Source: JANNRR01 sp043736155 (lineage in GTDB: Bacteria > Pseudomonadota > Alphaproteobacteria > Rhodobacterales > Rhodobacteraceae). Taken from it: DNA of 22,580 bases. The notes beneath the pieces are model-generated. The model saw nothing but the letters and a program-made list of their open reading frames with translations, was not told the DNA's origin and ran no database searches. Shown one piece after another: positions 1 to 8,604 of the stretch. The stretch is from the NCBI GenBank assembly GCA_043736155.1, contig JAYTDA010000380.1:1-22580 (forward strand), in the 5' to 3' direction. Position 1 is the stretch's first letter, and each line of letters starts with the position of its first letter. The position numbers were made by a program, and so were the translations under genes.

Positions 1-1240
1 TGCCTTCGGACATCCGGCGTTCGGCAAACTCGGTGACGATGATCGCATCATCGACCAGCATCCCCACCGCCAGGATCAGCGAAAACAGCACGACGATATT
101 GACGGTAAAGCCGAACATCGACAGCGCCAGCATCCCCATCAGGAACGATGCCGGAATAGCCAGCCCGATCAGGATCGATGCCCGGCCCGACAGGGCAAAC
201 AGGATGACGATGAACACCAGAATGACCGCTGTCAGCACCGAGTTCTGCAGGTCAGCCAGCAACTGCCGGATATCCTTGGATTTGTCCTGGCTGAATGTGA
301 CCACGGTGCCTTCGGGCAACAGCGGATCATACTCCTTCACGATGGCTTTCACCGCATCCACGGTTTCGATCAGGTTGGCTCCGGTGCGTTTTGACACTTC
401 GATCGCCACGGCAGATACGCCGTTCAGGCGGGTGATGGTTTCGCGGTCCTTGAAGGTGGGGCGGATCTCGGCAATGTCGCCCGCCGTGACCACCGCATCG
501 CTGGTGGAAATCACCGGCAGGTTCGCCACATCGATCGCGGTTTCGATCAGCGACGGCACCTTGATGGCATAACGCCCCTCGGCCCCTTCCAGCGACCCTG
601 CGGCCACCAGCTGGTTGTTGGCACTGAAGCCTGCAATCAGCATGTCGGGGCGCAGGCCATAGGAGGACAGTTTGGACGGATCCACAATCACCTCGACCAG
701 ATCATCGCGGGCACCCTGCAGCGCGGCTTCCAGCACATTGGGCAGGTCCTTGATCCGGTCGCGCAGGTCGCGGGCGGTTTTGGCCAGCACCTGTTCCGGC
801 ACATCGCCTGACAGGGTAATGACCAGCACCGGGAATTCGGAAATGTTCACCTCGTTGATCGAAGGTTCATCGGCACCTTGCGGCAATTCGGGCCGCGCCT
901 GTCCGACCTTGTTGCGCACATCATCCAGCGCCTTTGCCAGATCGGCCCCGGCCTGAAATTCCAGCAGCACGTTGCCGCCGCCCTGATAGGCGGTGGAGGT
1001 CATCTTTTTGATGCCGCTGATCGATTTCAGCGCGGTTTCCATCGGGCGCAGCAGCAGCCGTTCGGCATCCTCGGGGGAAATCCCGGCATAACCCATCGAC
1101 ACATAGATGATCGGAATCTGGATGTCGGGTTCAGCTTCCTTGGGGATGCTGATATAGGCCATGGTGCCGGCCAGCATCAGAAACACCAGCACCGACAGCG
1201 TCAGCCGGGCATTGGCAATGGCGGTTTCAACGATCCTCAT
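1..1240 (-). CDS. RND-family efflux permease, N-terminal part (cut by window edge)
   Basis: About 413 residues are visible from the ATG at 1240 and the frame stays open to the left edge, so the C-terminal half or more lies outside. This is the inner-membrane proton-driven pump of a tripartite RND exporter (AcrB/MexB type, hydrophobe/amphiphile class). TM1 lies near residues 11-30 and is followed by the family's PKEAEPDI stretch. A long periplasmic porter region follows (YQGGGNVLLEF, LPQGADEPSINEV). TM helices resume near residue 335, with GLAIPASFLMGML and VGMLVDDAIIVTEFAERR. The latter is the TM4 region that carries proton-relay aspartates in the family. The start overlaps the stop of the adaptor gene by four bases (ATGA), showing translational coupling. 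The exported substrate cannot be inferred. Confidence 0.93.
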   Translation of the reverse strand, partial: MRIVETAIANARLTLSVLVFLMLAGTMAYISIPKEAEPDIQIPIIYVSMGYAGISPEDAERLLLRPMETALKSISGIKKMTSTAYQGGGNVLLEFQAGADLAKALDDVRNKVGQARPELPQGADEPSINEVNISEFPVLVITLSGDVPEQVLAKTARDLRDRIKDLPNVLEAALQGARDDLVEVIVDPSKLSSYGLRPDMLIAGFSANNQLVAAGSLEGAEGRYAIKVPSLIETAIDVANLPVISTSDAVVTAGDIAEIRPTFKDRETITRLNGVSAVAIEVSKRTGANLIETVDAVKAIVKEYDPLLPEGTVVTFSQDKSKDIRQLLADLQNSVLTAVILVFIVILFALSGRASILIGLAIPASFLMGMLALSMFGFTVNIVVLFSLILAVGMLVDDAIIVTEFAERRMSEG

Positions 1241-2370
1241 TCGGTGGCCTGTGACGCTTCGGCGATGATCACCCTGTCGCCATCGCGCACCAGATCCTGC
1301 CCGGCCACGATGATCCGCACATCTGTCGGTACACCGGTCACCACCAGCCCCTCGGCGATATCGTCGACAATCTCGATCTCGACAAAGCGGGCGATATTGT
1401 CGGCTCCTGCGACGCGCAGGCCGATCCTGCCGTCTTCTGACAGGGTAATGACGGATTTGGGCACCGTCACCGCCTGCACCGTTGCGGCAAACAGTTCGAC
1501 ATCGGCGGTCATCCCGGCAGGGATCACCGCTTCGGGGTTTGGCAGCGCAATCTCCACCGGGAATGTCCGGGTTTCAGCCGAGGCCTCACGCGCCACAAAG
1601 CGGACGGTGCCTTGCAGTTCGGTGCCATTGACCAGCCGGATCAGCGCCTTGGCGCCGGGGGTGATATGGCCGATATCGCGCTCGCTGACCTCTGCCTTGA
1701 CCAGAATCGGGTCCAGCGACAGGATGGTGGCAATCGGGGTGCCGGTCTGGACCCATTCGCCCAGCTCCACATCGACGCTGTCAACCAACCCGTCAAACGG
1801 CGACTTCAGGTCCAGCCGGTCCACAGCGGCCCGCGCCAGTGTCAATTCAGCCTCGGCGGCATCGCGGGCCGACCGGGCACTGGTCAGTTCGATCTCGGGC
1901 GCATTGCCACCGTCAAACAGCCGCTGCGCCACGGCAAATTCGCGTTCCCGCTGCGCCAGCGCGATTTCGGAAATCCGGGCACGGGCCACGGTTTCCGGCC
2001 CCTCCAGCGTCATCACCACGGTATCGGCGGCGACGGCGTCGCCTTTGGTCAGCGACAGCTGGTTGACAATGCCTTCGGCGCGCGCCGCCAGAACCGCATG
2101 CTTGTCGGGAGCGGTTGACCCCGACATCCGGATCTTGCGGGCGTGTTCGGCAAATACCGGCACCACACCGGCCACGGTGCGGATCAGCGGTGCCGCTTCG
2201 ACAGCGACCGGTTCAGCGCCAGTGGGGGCTTCGGCCGCCGATGCCGCTGTATCCGCCTGTGCCGCGCCATGGCTGCCGACCCGGGCGAATTCGCCGGTGG
2301 CAATCCAAGCACCGGCACCGACCAGCACAATCAGGGCGGCAATCCGGTGAGCCTTGAATAATGACGCCAT
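1237..2370 (-). CDS. RND efflux periplasmic adaptor (membrane fusion protein)
   Basis: Encodes 377 aa, normal for HlyD/AcrA-type adaptors that link the RND pump to an outer-membrane channel. An N-terminal membrane anchor (about residues 8-26, IAALIVLVGAGAWIATG) is followed by an Ala/Glu-rich linker. Next come a lipoyl/barrel-sandwich half (ARAEGIVNQLSLTKGDAV), a helical hairpin rich in Ala, Glu and Arg (ISEIALAQREREFAVAQRLF to RAAVDRL), the second lipoyl half (KSPFDGLVDSVDVELGEWV), a beta-barrel and a membrane-proximal domain (VPKSVITL). A start at 2451 is possible, but the ATG at 2370 has an AGGAGG ribosome site seven bases upstream (complement of 2378-2383) and puts the anchor at the N-terminus. 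It precedes the pump gene with a four-base overlap. No regulator gene is visible beside it. Confidence 0.93.
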   Translation of the reverse strand: MASLFKAHRIAALIVLVGAGAWIATGEFARVGSHGAAQADTAASAAEAPTGAEPVAVEAAPLIRTVAGVVPVFAEHARKIRMSGSTAPDKHAVLAARAEGIVNQLSLTKGDAVAADTVVMTLEGPETVARARISEIALAQREREFAVAQRLFDGGNAPEIELTSARSARDAAEAELTLARAAVDRLDLKSPFDGLVDSVDVELGEWVQTGTPIATILSLDPILVKAEVSERDIGHITPGAKALIRLVNGTELQGTVRFVAREASAETRTFPVEIALPNPEAVIPAGMTADVELFAATVQAVTVPKSVITLSEDGRIGLRVAGADNIARFVEIEIVDDIAEGLVVTGVPTDVRIIVAGQDLVRDGDRVIIAEASQATE

Positions 2371-2679
2371 CGCCAAACCTCCTGAAAAACCCGGCGACCC
2401 GGTTTCGGATATCGCCCAACCCGTGCCTTGGGCTGAAACGCCCGGTTGCACGCCAAATTTGCCGGCCAGTGATACCGGCGATACCGGCCGCTAAAGACCC
2501 TTGTTAAATAGTCGCCCTTTACCGTGAGGTCCAGACCGGTATCGCGGTTAATCGGCGCGGAATCGGGTGAAAATCGGGTGAAAACCGGGACTGCCGACGG
2601 GTCACTTCGGGGCAAAGGAGCCGCCAGGGGCGCAAATCCCGGTTTTTGCAGCGCCGGTGTGCGTTACCCGGTGCTGAAA
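2371..2679. other. Intergenic region between the efflux pair and the opp operon
   Basis: These 309 bases hold the upstream region of the efflux adaptor gene and the 3' region of oppF, both on the minus strand. I see no convincing ORF, no RNA gene and no clear intrinsic terminator for the opp operon. The region contains two short tandem duplications: an 11-bp unit (ATCGGGTGAAA at 2562-2572 and 2573-2583, followed by a degenerate third copy) and a 9-bp unit (GATACCGGC, twice, at about 2473-2490). The promoter of the efflux operon should lie here, but I cannot place -35 and -10 boxes with confidence. Confidence 0.6.
2562..2583. repeat. 11-bp tandem duplication
   Basis: ATCGGGTGAAA occurs twice head to tail and is followed by a degenerate partial copy (ACCGGG). 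It lies about 190 bases upstream of the efflux adaptor start. The unit length is near one helical turn, so paired protein binding is possible, but nothing in the sequence demonstrates that. Confidence 0.7.
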
Positions 2680-3675
2680 TCAGCCGGTCAGCCGGGACAG
2701 GGCAACCGGGCATGCCACCTGATGGTCGGGATGCAGATATTGCAGGACGGGAATGCGTTGGCTGCAGGTGGCGATCGCCTGCGGGCAGCGGGTGCGGAAC
2801 ACACAGCCCGACGGCGGTGCCAGCGGCGACGGCAGTTCGCCCTGCACCACCGGGCGGGGCCGCGCCTTTTCCCGAACCGGGTCGGGGATCGGCACCGAAG
2901 CCACCAGCGCCTGGGCATAGGGGTGTACCGGTGCCCCGATCAGGCTGCGGGCCGGGGCCATTTCCATTTGCCGCCCCAGATACATCACCATCACCCGGTC
3001 CGAGATGTTCTTCACCACCGACAGGTCATGGGCGATAAAGATCATCGACAGCGCCATGTCGCGCTGCAGATCGCGCAGCAGGTTGATGACCTGCGCTCGG
3101 ATCGACACATCCAGCGCCGACACCGGTTCATCGCAGATCAGCAACCGGGGCTTCAGGATCAGCGCCCTTGCAATGCCGATACGCTGGCACTGGCCGCCGG
3201 AGAATTCGTGCGGATAGCGGTTGATCTGGTTGGGCAACAGGCCAACCCGTTGCATGATGTCGCGCACCCGCGCCCGGACCTCGGCTTTGGTAACCTCGGG
3301 GTGATGCGTCACCAAGGGTTCCGCGATGATCTCGCCCACCGGCATCCGGGGGTTCAGCGCGGCGAGCGGGTCCTGAAAGATCATCTGCACGTCGCGCCGC
3401 TGTTTGCGCCGCGCCTCGGCGGGCAGGGTCAGCAGGTCCTGCCCCTGCCACAAGACCTTGCCGGTTGAGGCGGGGATGGTGCCAATCACCGCCCGCGCCA
3501 GCGTCGATTTACCTGACCCGCTTTCACCAACGATGCCAAGGGTTTCCCCTTCGTCGAGATCAAACGACACACCGGCCACCGCGCGCAGTTGCAAAGGTCT
3601 GGTCCAGGGCCAGCTGCCGCGTGGCGCCACCGCGAAATCCACCGTCAGATCCTGCACCTGCAACAGCCGGGTCAT
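2680..3675 (-). CDS. oppF: Oligopeptide/dipeptide ABC transporter, ATP-binding protein (OppF/DppF)
   Basis: Encodes 331 aa, a full-length second ATPase of a peptide/nickel-family importer on the cytoplasmic side. Walker A GESGSGKST is at residues 50-58, the Q-loop glutamine at 101, the ABC signature FSGGQ at 158-162, Walker B LLICDE at 178-183 and the H-loop histidine at 216. The C-terminal oligopeptide-transporter extension (HPYAQALVASVPIPDP, then a Cys-containing GCVFRTRCPQA) is present. The start at 3675 overlaps the oppD stop by four bases (ATGA) and fits the family N-terminus (MTRLLQVQDLTVDF). A start at 3756 would add 27 residues from inside oppD and is unlikely. It is the last gene of the oppABCDF run. 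The symbol is by family and operon position; the transported substrate is unknown. Confidence 0.93.
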   Translation of the reverse strand: MTRLLQVQDLTVDFAVAPRGSWPWTRPLQLRAVAGVSFDLDEGETLGIVGESGSGKSTLARAVIGTIPASTGKVLWQGQDLLTLPAEARRKQRRDVQMIFQDPLAALNPRMPVGEIIAEPLVTHHPEVTKAEVRARVRDIMQRVGLLPNQINRYPHEFSGGQCQRIGIARALILKPRLLICDEPVSALDVSIRAQVINLLRDLQRDMALSMIFIAHDLSVVKNISDRVMVMYLGRQMEMAPARSLIGAPVHPYAQALVASVPIPDPVREKARPRPVVQGELPSPLAPPSGCVFRTRCPQAIATCSQRIPVLQYLHPDHQVACPVALSRLTG

Positions 3676-4640
3676 GTGACGGCCCCGATCCCGGCATGGC
3701 AGGCGCGCAGGCGGTTGGCGGCGAATGGGCTCAGCGGCGGGACCTGCGCGGCACATACCGCCATCGCCAGCCCGCAGCGCGGCGCAAACGGGCAGCCGGG
3801 GGGCAGGGTGGACATGTTGGGCGGTTCGCCTGCGATGGTGCGCAGCCGGTCATCGTCGCGGTCCAGCCTTGGCACCGCCGCCAGCAATGCGGCGGTATAG
3901 GGATGCGACGGGGCGGCAAACACATCTTCGGTCGATCCGGTTTCCATCATCCGGCCACCATACATCACCATGGTGCGGTCACTGGACCCCGCCACGATGC
4001 CAAGGTCGTGGGTGATCAGAATGATCGCAGTGCCGAACCCGGCGCGAATTTCGGCCAGCAACGCCATGATCTGCGCCTGCACCGTGACATCCAGCGCCGT
4101 GGTCGGCTCATCCGCGATCAGCAGGCGCGGGCGGCACAGCAGCGCCATCGCAATCATCACCCGCTGCCGCATGCCGCCGGAAAACTCGTGCGGGTACATG
4201 TCGATGCGTGCGGCGGCATCAGGGATGCGCACCGCATCCAGCATCGCAAGGCTGTCGGCCCGGGCGGCACGCCGGGTGATGCCGCGGTGTTGCTCCAGCA
4301 CCTCGGTCATCTGATCCACCACCCGCATATAGGGGTTCAGCGCCGTCATCGGGTCCTGAAACACCATGGCGATCTGCTGAGCCCGCACCCGGTTCAGTGC
4401 CGCCTGTGACAGGCCGATCAGTTCGGTGCCGTCATAACGCACCGACCCGGTGGCCTGGCCATTGCCGGCCAACAGCCCCATGATGGCAAAGGCGGTCTGG
4501 CTTTTGCCAGAGCCGCTTTCACCGACAATGGCAAGCGTTTCCCCGGGATCAACCGCAAAGCTGATGTCATTGACCGCCCGTACCAGACCATCGGCGGTCT
4601 TGAAGCTGACAGACAGATTGTTCACGCTCAGCAACGCCAT
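3672..4640 (-). CDS. oppD: Oligopeptide/dipeptide ABC transporter, ATP-binding protein (OppD/DppD)
   Basis: Encodes 322 aa, the first ATPase of the importer. Walker A GESGSGKSQ is at 40-48, the ABC signature FSGGM at 153-157, Walker B LLIADE at 173-178 and the H-loop histidine at 211. The C-terminal oligo_HPY extension is seen as HPYTAALLAAVPRLD, followed by the Cys-containing GCPFAPRCG. The Met in the signature (FSGGM instead of FSGGQ) is common in OppD/DppD proteins. The ATG at 4640 is three bases downstream of the oppC stop and is preceded by an AAAGGA ribosome site inside the end of oppC. The 3' end overlaps oppF. Confidence 0.93.
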   Translation of the reverse strand: MALLSVNNLSVSFKTADGLVRAVNDISFAVDPGETLAIVGESGSGKSQTAFAIMGLLAGNGQATGSVRYDGTELIGLSQAALNRVRAQQIAMVFQDPMTALNPYMRVVDQMTEVLEQHRGITRRAARADSLAMLDAVRIPDAAARIDMYPHEFSGGMRQRVMIAMALLCRPRLLIADEPTTALDVTVQAQIMALLAEIRAGFGTAIILITHDLGIVAGSSDRTMVMYGGRMMETGSTEDVFAAPSHPYTAALLAAVPRLDRDDDRLRTIAGEPPNMSTLPPGCPFAPRCGLAMAVCAAQVPPLSPFAANRLRACHAGIGAVT

Positions 4641-4643
4641 GTC

Positions 4644-5573
4644 TCAGCGGTCCTTTGGGTCTAGCGCATCGCGCAAACCGTCGCCGACATAGTACAGCGC
4701 GAACTGGATGGCGATGAAAATGGCCAGTGGAAAGCCGATCTGCCACAGCGTGCCATATTGCATCTGGGATGCCCCCGCCGCGATCAGCGCCCCCAGCGAA
4801 GTATCGGGTTCCTGCACCCCCAGCCCCAGAAAGCTGATGAAGCTTTCATACAGGATCATCGATGGCACCAGCAGCGTTGCCATCACCACCACTACCCCCA
4901 GCAGATTGGGGATGATGTGGCGCAGGATGATCCGCACCGGGCGGACCCCGGTGGCCACCGCCGCCTCGACAAACTCGCGGTGGCGCAGCGAAAGGGTCTG
5001 GCCCCGCACCACCCGCGACATTTCCAGCCAGGACAACAGGCCGATGCCGATGAACAGCATGAACAGCGACCGGCCAAAGATCACCAGCATCAGGATCAGC
5101 ACGAACATGTAGGGGATCGCCATCAGCACATCGACGGTGCGCATCATCACCCCGTCGATCCGGCCACCGACATAACCGGCAATCGCCCCGTACAGGGTGC
5201 CGATCACCACCGCGATCAGTGAGCCGACCAGACCGACCATGATCGAGACCTGGGTGCCCTGCACCGTGCGGGCAAACAGATCGCGCCCCAACTCGTCGGT
5301 GCCGAAATAGTGGCCATTGGCCAGTGACGGCATCCCGGTTTCAGCCACATTGCCCAGCACCGACCAGTCGATGTCTTCATTGCTCCAGGCGGCAATCAGC
5401 GGCCCAAGGGCGGCAAACAGGCAAATCGCCGCCAGCACCAGCAGCGACCAGAAGGCAGCGCGGTTCTGCACGAACCGCTGCCGCGCATCGCGCCACAGCG
5501 AGCGGCCCTGCTGGTCAACCGCAGCAGCGGCTTCAGCAGTGCTTAGGCCCGGGGGCGACAGTAGCGGGGCCAT
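4644..5573 (-). CDS. oppC: Oligopeptide ABC transporter permease (OppC/DppC)
   Basis: Encodes 309 aa. The second membrane permease of the importer has a cytoplasmic N-terminus (LWRDARQRFVQNRAAFW), TM1 near 41-62 and a periplasmic segment with the family motif FGTDELGRDLFART (90-103). Five further TM segments follow. The cytoplasmic EAA loop, which docks the ATPase, reads FVEAAVATGVRPVRIILRHI (201-220). The start at 5573 lies only two bases after the oppB stop. The frame is open much further upstream, but those codons overlap oppB and do not resemble the family. Shine-Dalgarno pairing is weak, so translation probably depends on coupling to oppB. Confidence 0.92.
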   Translation of the reverse strand: MAPLLSPPGLSTAEAAAAVDQQGRSLWRDARQRFVQNRAAFWSLLVLAAICLFAALGPLIAAWSNEDIDWSVLGNVAETGMPSLANGHYFGTDELGRDLFARTVQGTQVSIMVGLVGSLIAVVIGTLYGAIAGYVGGRIDGVMMRTVDVLMAIPYMFVLILMLVIFGRSLFMLFIGIGLLSWLEMSRVVRGQTLSLRHREFVEAAVATGVRPVRIILRHIIPNLLGVVVVMATLLVPSMILYESFISFLGLGVQEPDTSLGALIAAGASQMQYGTLWQIGFPLAIFIAIQFALYYVGDGLRDALDPKDR

Positions 5574-5575
5574 GC

Positions 5576-6499
5576 TTACAGCCGGATCTTCGGGTCGATC
5601 CAGGCGTACAGCACATCCACCAGCAGATTGAAGCTGATGGTCAGTACCCCGGTCAGAATGGTGATGCCCATGATCACCGCATAGTCGCGGTTCAGCGCCG
5701 AATTGACGAAATACTGGCCGATGCCGCCGGTGGAAAAATACATGTCGACCACCACCGAGCCGGTGATCATCGCCACAAACACCGGACCAAGGTAAGACAG
5801 CAGCGGCAACAGCGCCGGTTTCAGCGCATGGCGCAGGATGACCCGGCGCATGGGCAGGCCCTTGGCGCGGGCGGTGCGGATGAAATTGGCGTTCAGCACC
5901 TCCAGCATCGACGAGCGGGTGATCCGGGCAATCGAGGCCATGTAGCTGGTTGACAGCGCAATCACCGGCATGACGACAAACGGCCAGTGCCCGCCTTGCC
6001 AGCCGCCACCGGGCAACCAGCCCAGCCACAGGGTGAACACCAGCACCAACAGCGGTGCCAACACGAAATTCGGCAAGACCTGGGCCCCGATCGACAGCCC
6101 CACCGCCAGATAATCCAGCCAGGTGTTATGAGCCACCGCAGCGGCAACCCCCAAGCCAACCCCCAGCCCCACCGCCAGCACAAAGCCAATGGCGCCATAG
6201 GTCAGCGTCACCGGAAACCCGGCAGCGATCAGGTCATTGACAGAACGATCCTTGTATTTGAACGAGGGGCCGAAATCGAAATGCGCCACAACGCCCCAGG
6301 TGTAGTTCAGGATCTGCTCCGGCAACGGCTTGTCCAGCCCGAACCGCGCTTCGATATTGGCCAGCACTTCGGGGGGCAGGTTGCGGTCGCGGGTAAAGGG
6401 GTTGCCGGGGGCGGAATGCATCAGCACGAACGACGCCACGATCAGGATCAGGATGGTGGGGATCGCCACGGCCAGCCGGCGCAGGATGAAGGTCAGCAT
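5576..6499 (-). CDS. oppB: Oligopeptide ABC transporter permease (OppB/DppB)
   Basis: Encodes 307 aa, the usual OppB length. It begins with the classic MLTFILRRLAVAIPTILILI (TM1), followed by the periplasmic loop FGLDKPLPEQILNY. The EAA loop is FIRTARAKGLPMRRVILRHA (206-225), and the protein ends in WIDPKIRL, typical of the family. Six TM segments can be drawn. It follows oppA after a 204-base gap that contains a palindromic stem-loop element. No good Shine-Dalgarno sequence is visible before the ATG at 6499, which fits lower expression of the membrane part than of the binding protein. Confidence 0.92.
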   Translation of the reverse strand: MLTFILRRLAVAIPTILILIVASFVLMHSAPGNPFTRDRNLPPEVLANIEARFGLDKPLPEQILNYTWGVVAHFDFGPSFKYKDRSVNDLIAAGFPVTLTYGAIGFVLAVGLGVGLGVAAAVAHNTWLDYLAVGLSIGAQVLPNFVLAPLLVLVFTLWLGWLPGGGWQGGHWPFVVMPVIALSTSYMASIARITRSSMLEVLNANFIRTARAKGLPMRRVILRHALKPALLPLLSYLGPVFVAMITGSVVVDMYFSTGGIGQYFVNSALNRDYAVIMGITILTGVLTISFNLLVDVLYAWIDPKIRL

Positions 6500-6551
6500 G
6501 TCAAAGGACCGAGACGGGCAGGGAAAGTCCGGGGTGCCCCATCCCGCGCCG

Positions 6552-6622
6552 CCCCGGACACCGATCCGGGGCCTCGAGGCTCAAAAGCCTGCGCCAGAGA
6601 CTCGAGGCCCCCGCTTTCGCGG
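6552..6622. repeat. Palindromic intergenic element between oppA and oppB
   Basis: Three adjoining inverted repeats are visible. CCCCGGA / TCCGGGG (6552-6558 and 6565-6571) has a 6-base loop. GGGGCCTCGAG / CTCGAGGCCCC (6568-6578 and 6601-6611) is an 11-base perfect stem with a 22-base loop, and its left arm contains the palindrome GCCTCGAGGC. CCGC-TTTC-GCGG is at 6611-6622. The element sits 3' of oppA and 5' of oppB in the transcript. In many binding-protein operons such structures stabilise the upstream message or attenuate read-through. There is no U-tract, so it is not a standard intrinsic terminator. It looks like a dispersed REP-like element of this lineage, but copies elsewhere cannot be checked here. 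Confidence 0.7.
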
Positions 6623-6703
6623 CGGCGGCGCGGGATATGGGTTGACGTCAGCACCCGACCCACGCCGAATGACCTGAGGACCAAAACCGGAAACACCGGC
6701 TCG

Positions 6704-8332
6704 TCACGGCGCAACACGGTACAGGTCTTTGGCATACCAGTTGGATTGCACGTTCTTGTAGGGCCAGCCCTTCACATCGGGTTTCAGCACGAAGTTCGAG
6801 GTATAGTGATACAGCGGGATGATCGGCATCTGATCGGCCAGAATCTGCTCTGCCTTGGTATAGTTCGGTTGCGGGTCCGCCAGAGTGCGGGCTTCGGCCA
6901 GCAGGGCATCATAGGCGGCGCTGGCAAACTTGCCGTCGTTGTTTTCATTGTCGGTGGTCATGATGTCGAGGAAAGTCGAGGCCTCGTTGTAATCGCCGCA
7001 CCAGGCAAACCGGGCCAGGTCAAATTTGCGCTGTGCCCGGGTTTCCAGATAGGTTTTCCATTCATAATTGCTCAGGGTGATCGTCACCCCCAGTTTCTGC
7101 TTTTCCATCTGGGCCACCACGGTTGCCAGCGCCTTGTGGGCATCAGAGGTGTTGTAGATCAGGTTCAGGTCAATCGGGTTGTCGGGGCCGTAGCCTGCCG
7201 CTGTCAACAATTCCCTGGCCTTGGCGTCGCGTTCGGCTTGGGTCAATGTGCTGTAGGCGATGTCAGGCAGGGTAAAACCTGCGGTAAAGACATGGGTCAG
7301 GCCATAGGCCGGATATTGCCCGCCTTTCAGCACCTGTTCCACAATCACATCGCGGTCCAGCGCATAGGACAGCGCTTGCCGGACCCGCACATCCTGCAAC
7401 GCCGGGTTGCCGGTGTCTGTCAGGTTGATCGTGTAGTAATAGGTGCACAGATAGGGCACGGCGGTGGCTTCGGCGGGAAACTGTTCCCGAAGCGACGGGT
7501 ACTGGCCCAAAGGAATCTCGGTCTTTTCCAGCTCGCCGGCCTGATAGCGGGTCAGCGCCAGGTTTTCATCGTTGATCACAAGGGTTGTGACCTTGTCGAT
7601 GATGGTATGGTCATTGTCCCAATAATGCGGGTTGCGCACCAGGTCGATCCGTTCATTCGGGACCTGTGCGCTGAGTTGATAGGCCCCGTTCGACACCATA
7701 TTGCCGGGCCGGGTCCATTCGGTGCCATGCGCCGCGATCACCGACTGCTTGATCGGGAACAGGGTCGATTGCGTGGTCATCTGGGCGAAATAGGGGGTGG
7801 GGCGGACCAATGTCACCACCAGGGTGACATCATCGGGTGCTGTGACCCCCAATGTGTCCGGTGCCGCCTCTGCGGCGATGATTTCTGCGGCATTGGTCAC
7901 ATTGGCCAGTTCCAGAAACCACGCATAGGGCGAGGCGGTGGCGGGATCCACCGCGCGTTGCCAGCCATAGACGAAATCACCCGCCACCACCGGGCTGCCA
8001 TCCGACCATCTGGCATCCGGGCGCAGGGTAAAGGTATAAACCTTGTTGTCGGGGCTGACACTATAGCCGGTTGCCACCCCCGGCACCAATGCGCCATCGG
8101 CATTCTGGTTCATCAAGCCTTCAAACAGGTTGCGCGCCACATCGTTGCCCGAGGTATCCTCGATCAACGCCGGATCAATCGTCGGCACATCATCCAGATC
8201 GCGGTAGGTAAAGGTCTGGATATCCGCCAGCGCCTCTCCGGTCACAGGGTGAACCCCGGCGGCAAAGCCCGCACTGGCGGCGATCAGACATAGGGATGCA
8301 ACGCCTGCAGCAAGTCTGGATCTGGTGGTCAT
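6704..8332 (-). CDS. oppA: Periplasmic oligopeptide-binding protein (OppA/MppA type, SBP family 5)
   Basis: Encodes 542 aa, the usual OppA length. A Sec signal peptide (about residues 1-25, MTTRSRLAAGVASLCLIAAS then AGFAAG) lacks a lipobox cysteine, so the mature protein should be soluble in the periplasm. Family 5 features include YRDLDDVPTIDP, NLFEGLMNQNADG, the signature region YTFTLRPDARWSDGSPV and VRQALSYALDRDVI. Two cysteines, in YLCTYYY and AWCGDY, match the positions of the disulfide known in enteric OppA/MppA. The start at 8332 has an AGGGG site upstream and gives a clean signal peptide; a start at 8380 would add 16 residues. It is the first gene of oppABCDF and divergent from hyuA. 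The substrate may be a peptide or a peptide-like amide. Confidence 0.93.
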   Translation of the reverse strand: MTTRSRLAAGVASLCLIAASAGFAAGVHPVTGEALADIQTFTYRDLDDVPTIDPALIEDTSGNDVARNLFEGLMNQNADGALVPGVATGYSVSPDNKVYTFTLRPDARWSDGSPVVAGDFVYGWQRAVDPATASPYAWFLELANVTNAAEIIAAEAAPDTLGVTAPDDVTLVVTLVRPTPYFAQMTTQSTLFPIKQSVIAAHGTEWTRPGNMVSNGAYQLSAQVPNERIDLVRNPHYWDNDHTIIDKVTTLVINDENLALTRYQAGELEKTEIPLGQYPSLREQFPAEATAVPYLCTYYYTINLTDTGNPALQDVRVRQALSYALDRDVIVEQVLKGGQYPAYGLTHVFTAGFTLPDIAYSTLTQAERDAKARELLTAAGYGPDNPIDLNLIYNTSDAHKALATVVAQMEKQKLGVTITLSNYEWKTYLETRAQRKFDLARFAWCGDYNEASTFLDIMTTDNENNDGKFASAAYDALLAEARTLADPQPNYTKAEQILADQMPIIPLYHYTSNFVLKPDVKGWPYKNVQSNWYAKDLYRVAP

Positions 8333-8604
8333 CTGAATCCCCTGTTGAAGAACGGTTTGGCCGTTTGCAGACCGGTTCACCCATCCTAGGAAGGTTCAGG
8401 GCGTCAGGTCCAGTGCCAAACACGGGGCGGGGTGGCGTGTGACCCAAGGTTGCAGACAGCTGGCAGATTTCAGCCGGGGGTTTCCGAGCACAGTGGAGTG
8501 CACAGTGGGGTGCACAGTGGGGTGCACAGTGGGGTGGCGGTTGCTGGCCCGCGCCGCTATCGTCTGCGCCACGGCGGGTGATGCGATCTGGGGACGGACC
8601 GGGG
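8333..8604. promoter_or_regulatory. Divergent control region between oppA and hyuA
   Basis: These 272 bases separate the two divergent operons and must hold both promoters. Two elements stand out: a tandem array of four 12-bp units at 8488-8535, and a small inverted repeat AACGG-N5-CCGTT at 8351-8365 just upstream of the oppA ribosome site. I cannot assign -35/-10 boxes. No regulator gene is adjacent. Confidence 0.55.
8488..8535. repeat. Four 12-bp tandem repeats upstream of hyuA
   Basis: The unit GCACAGTGGGGT occurs at 8488-8499 (one variant base), 8500-8511, 8512-8523 and 8524-8535. Across each unit junction the palindrome GTGCAC is formed. The array ends about 70 bases before the likely hyuA start. 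The unit is close to 1.1 helical turns, so successive sites would face nearly the same side of the DNA. An operator array or a slippage-prone repeat are both possible. Confidence 0.85.

Noticed and set aside
878..2350. A 490-codon open frame on the plus strand across the efflux genes
   Set aside because: It is antisense to the RND adaptor and permease and has a Ser/Thr/Arg-rich product without recognisable domains.
2600..2680. Intrinsic terminator for the opp operon
   Set aside because: Short GC-rich pairings exist after oppF, but no stable stem followed by a U-tract on the minus strand.
5987..8293. A 768-codon open frame on the plus strand across oppB and oppA
   Set aside because: It is antisense to clear oppA and oppB genes. 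Its product is rich in His, Gln, Gly and Arg with no family-like pattern, which is usual for the reverse strand of GC-rich genes.
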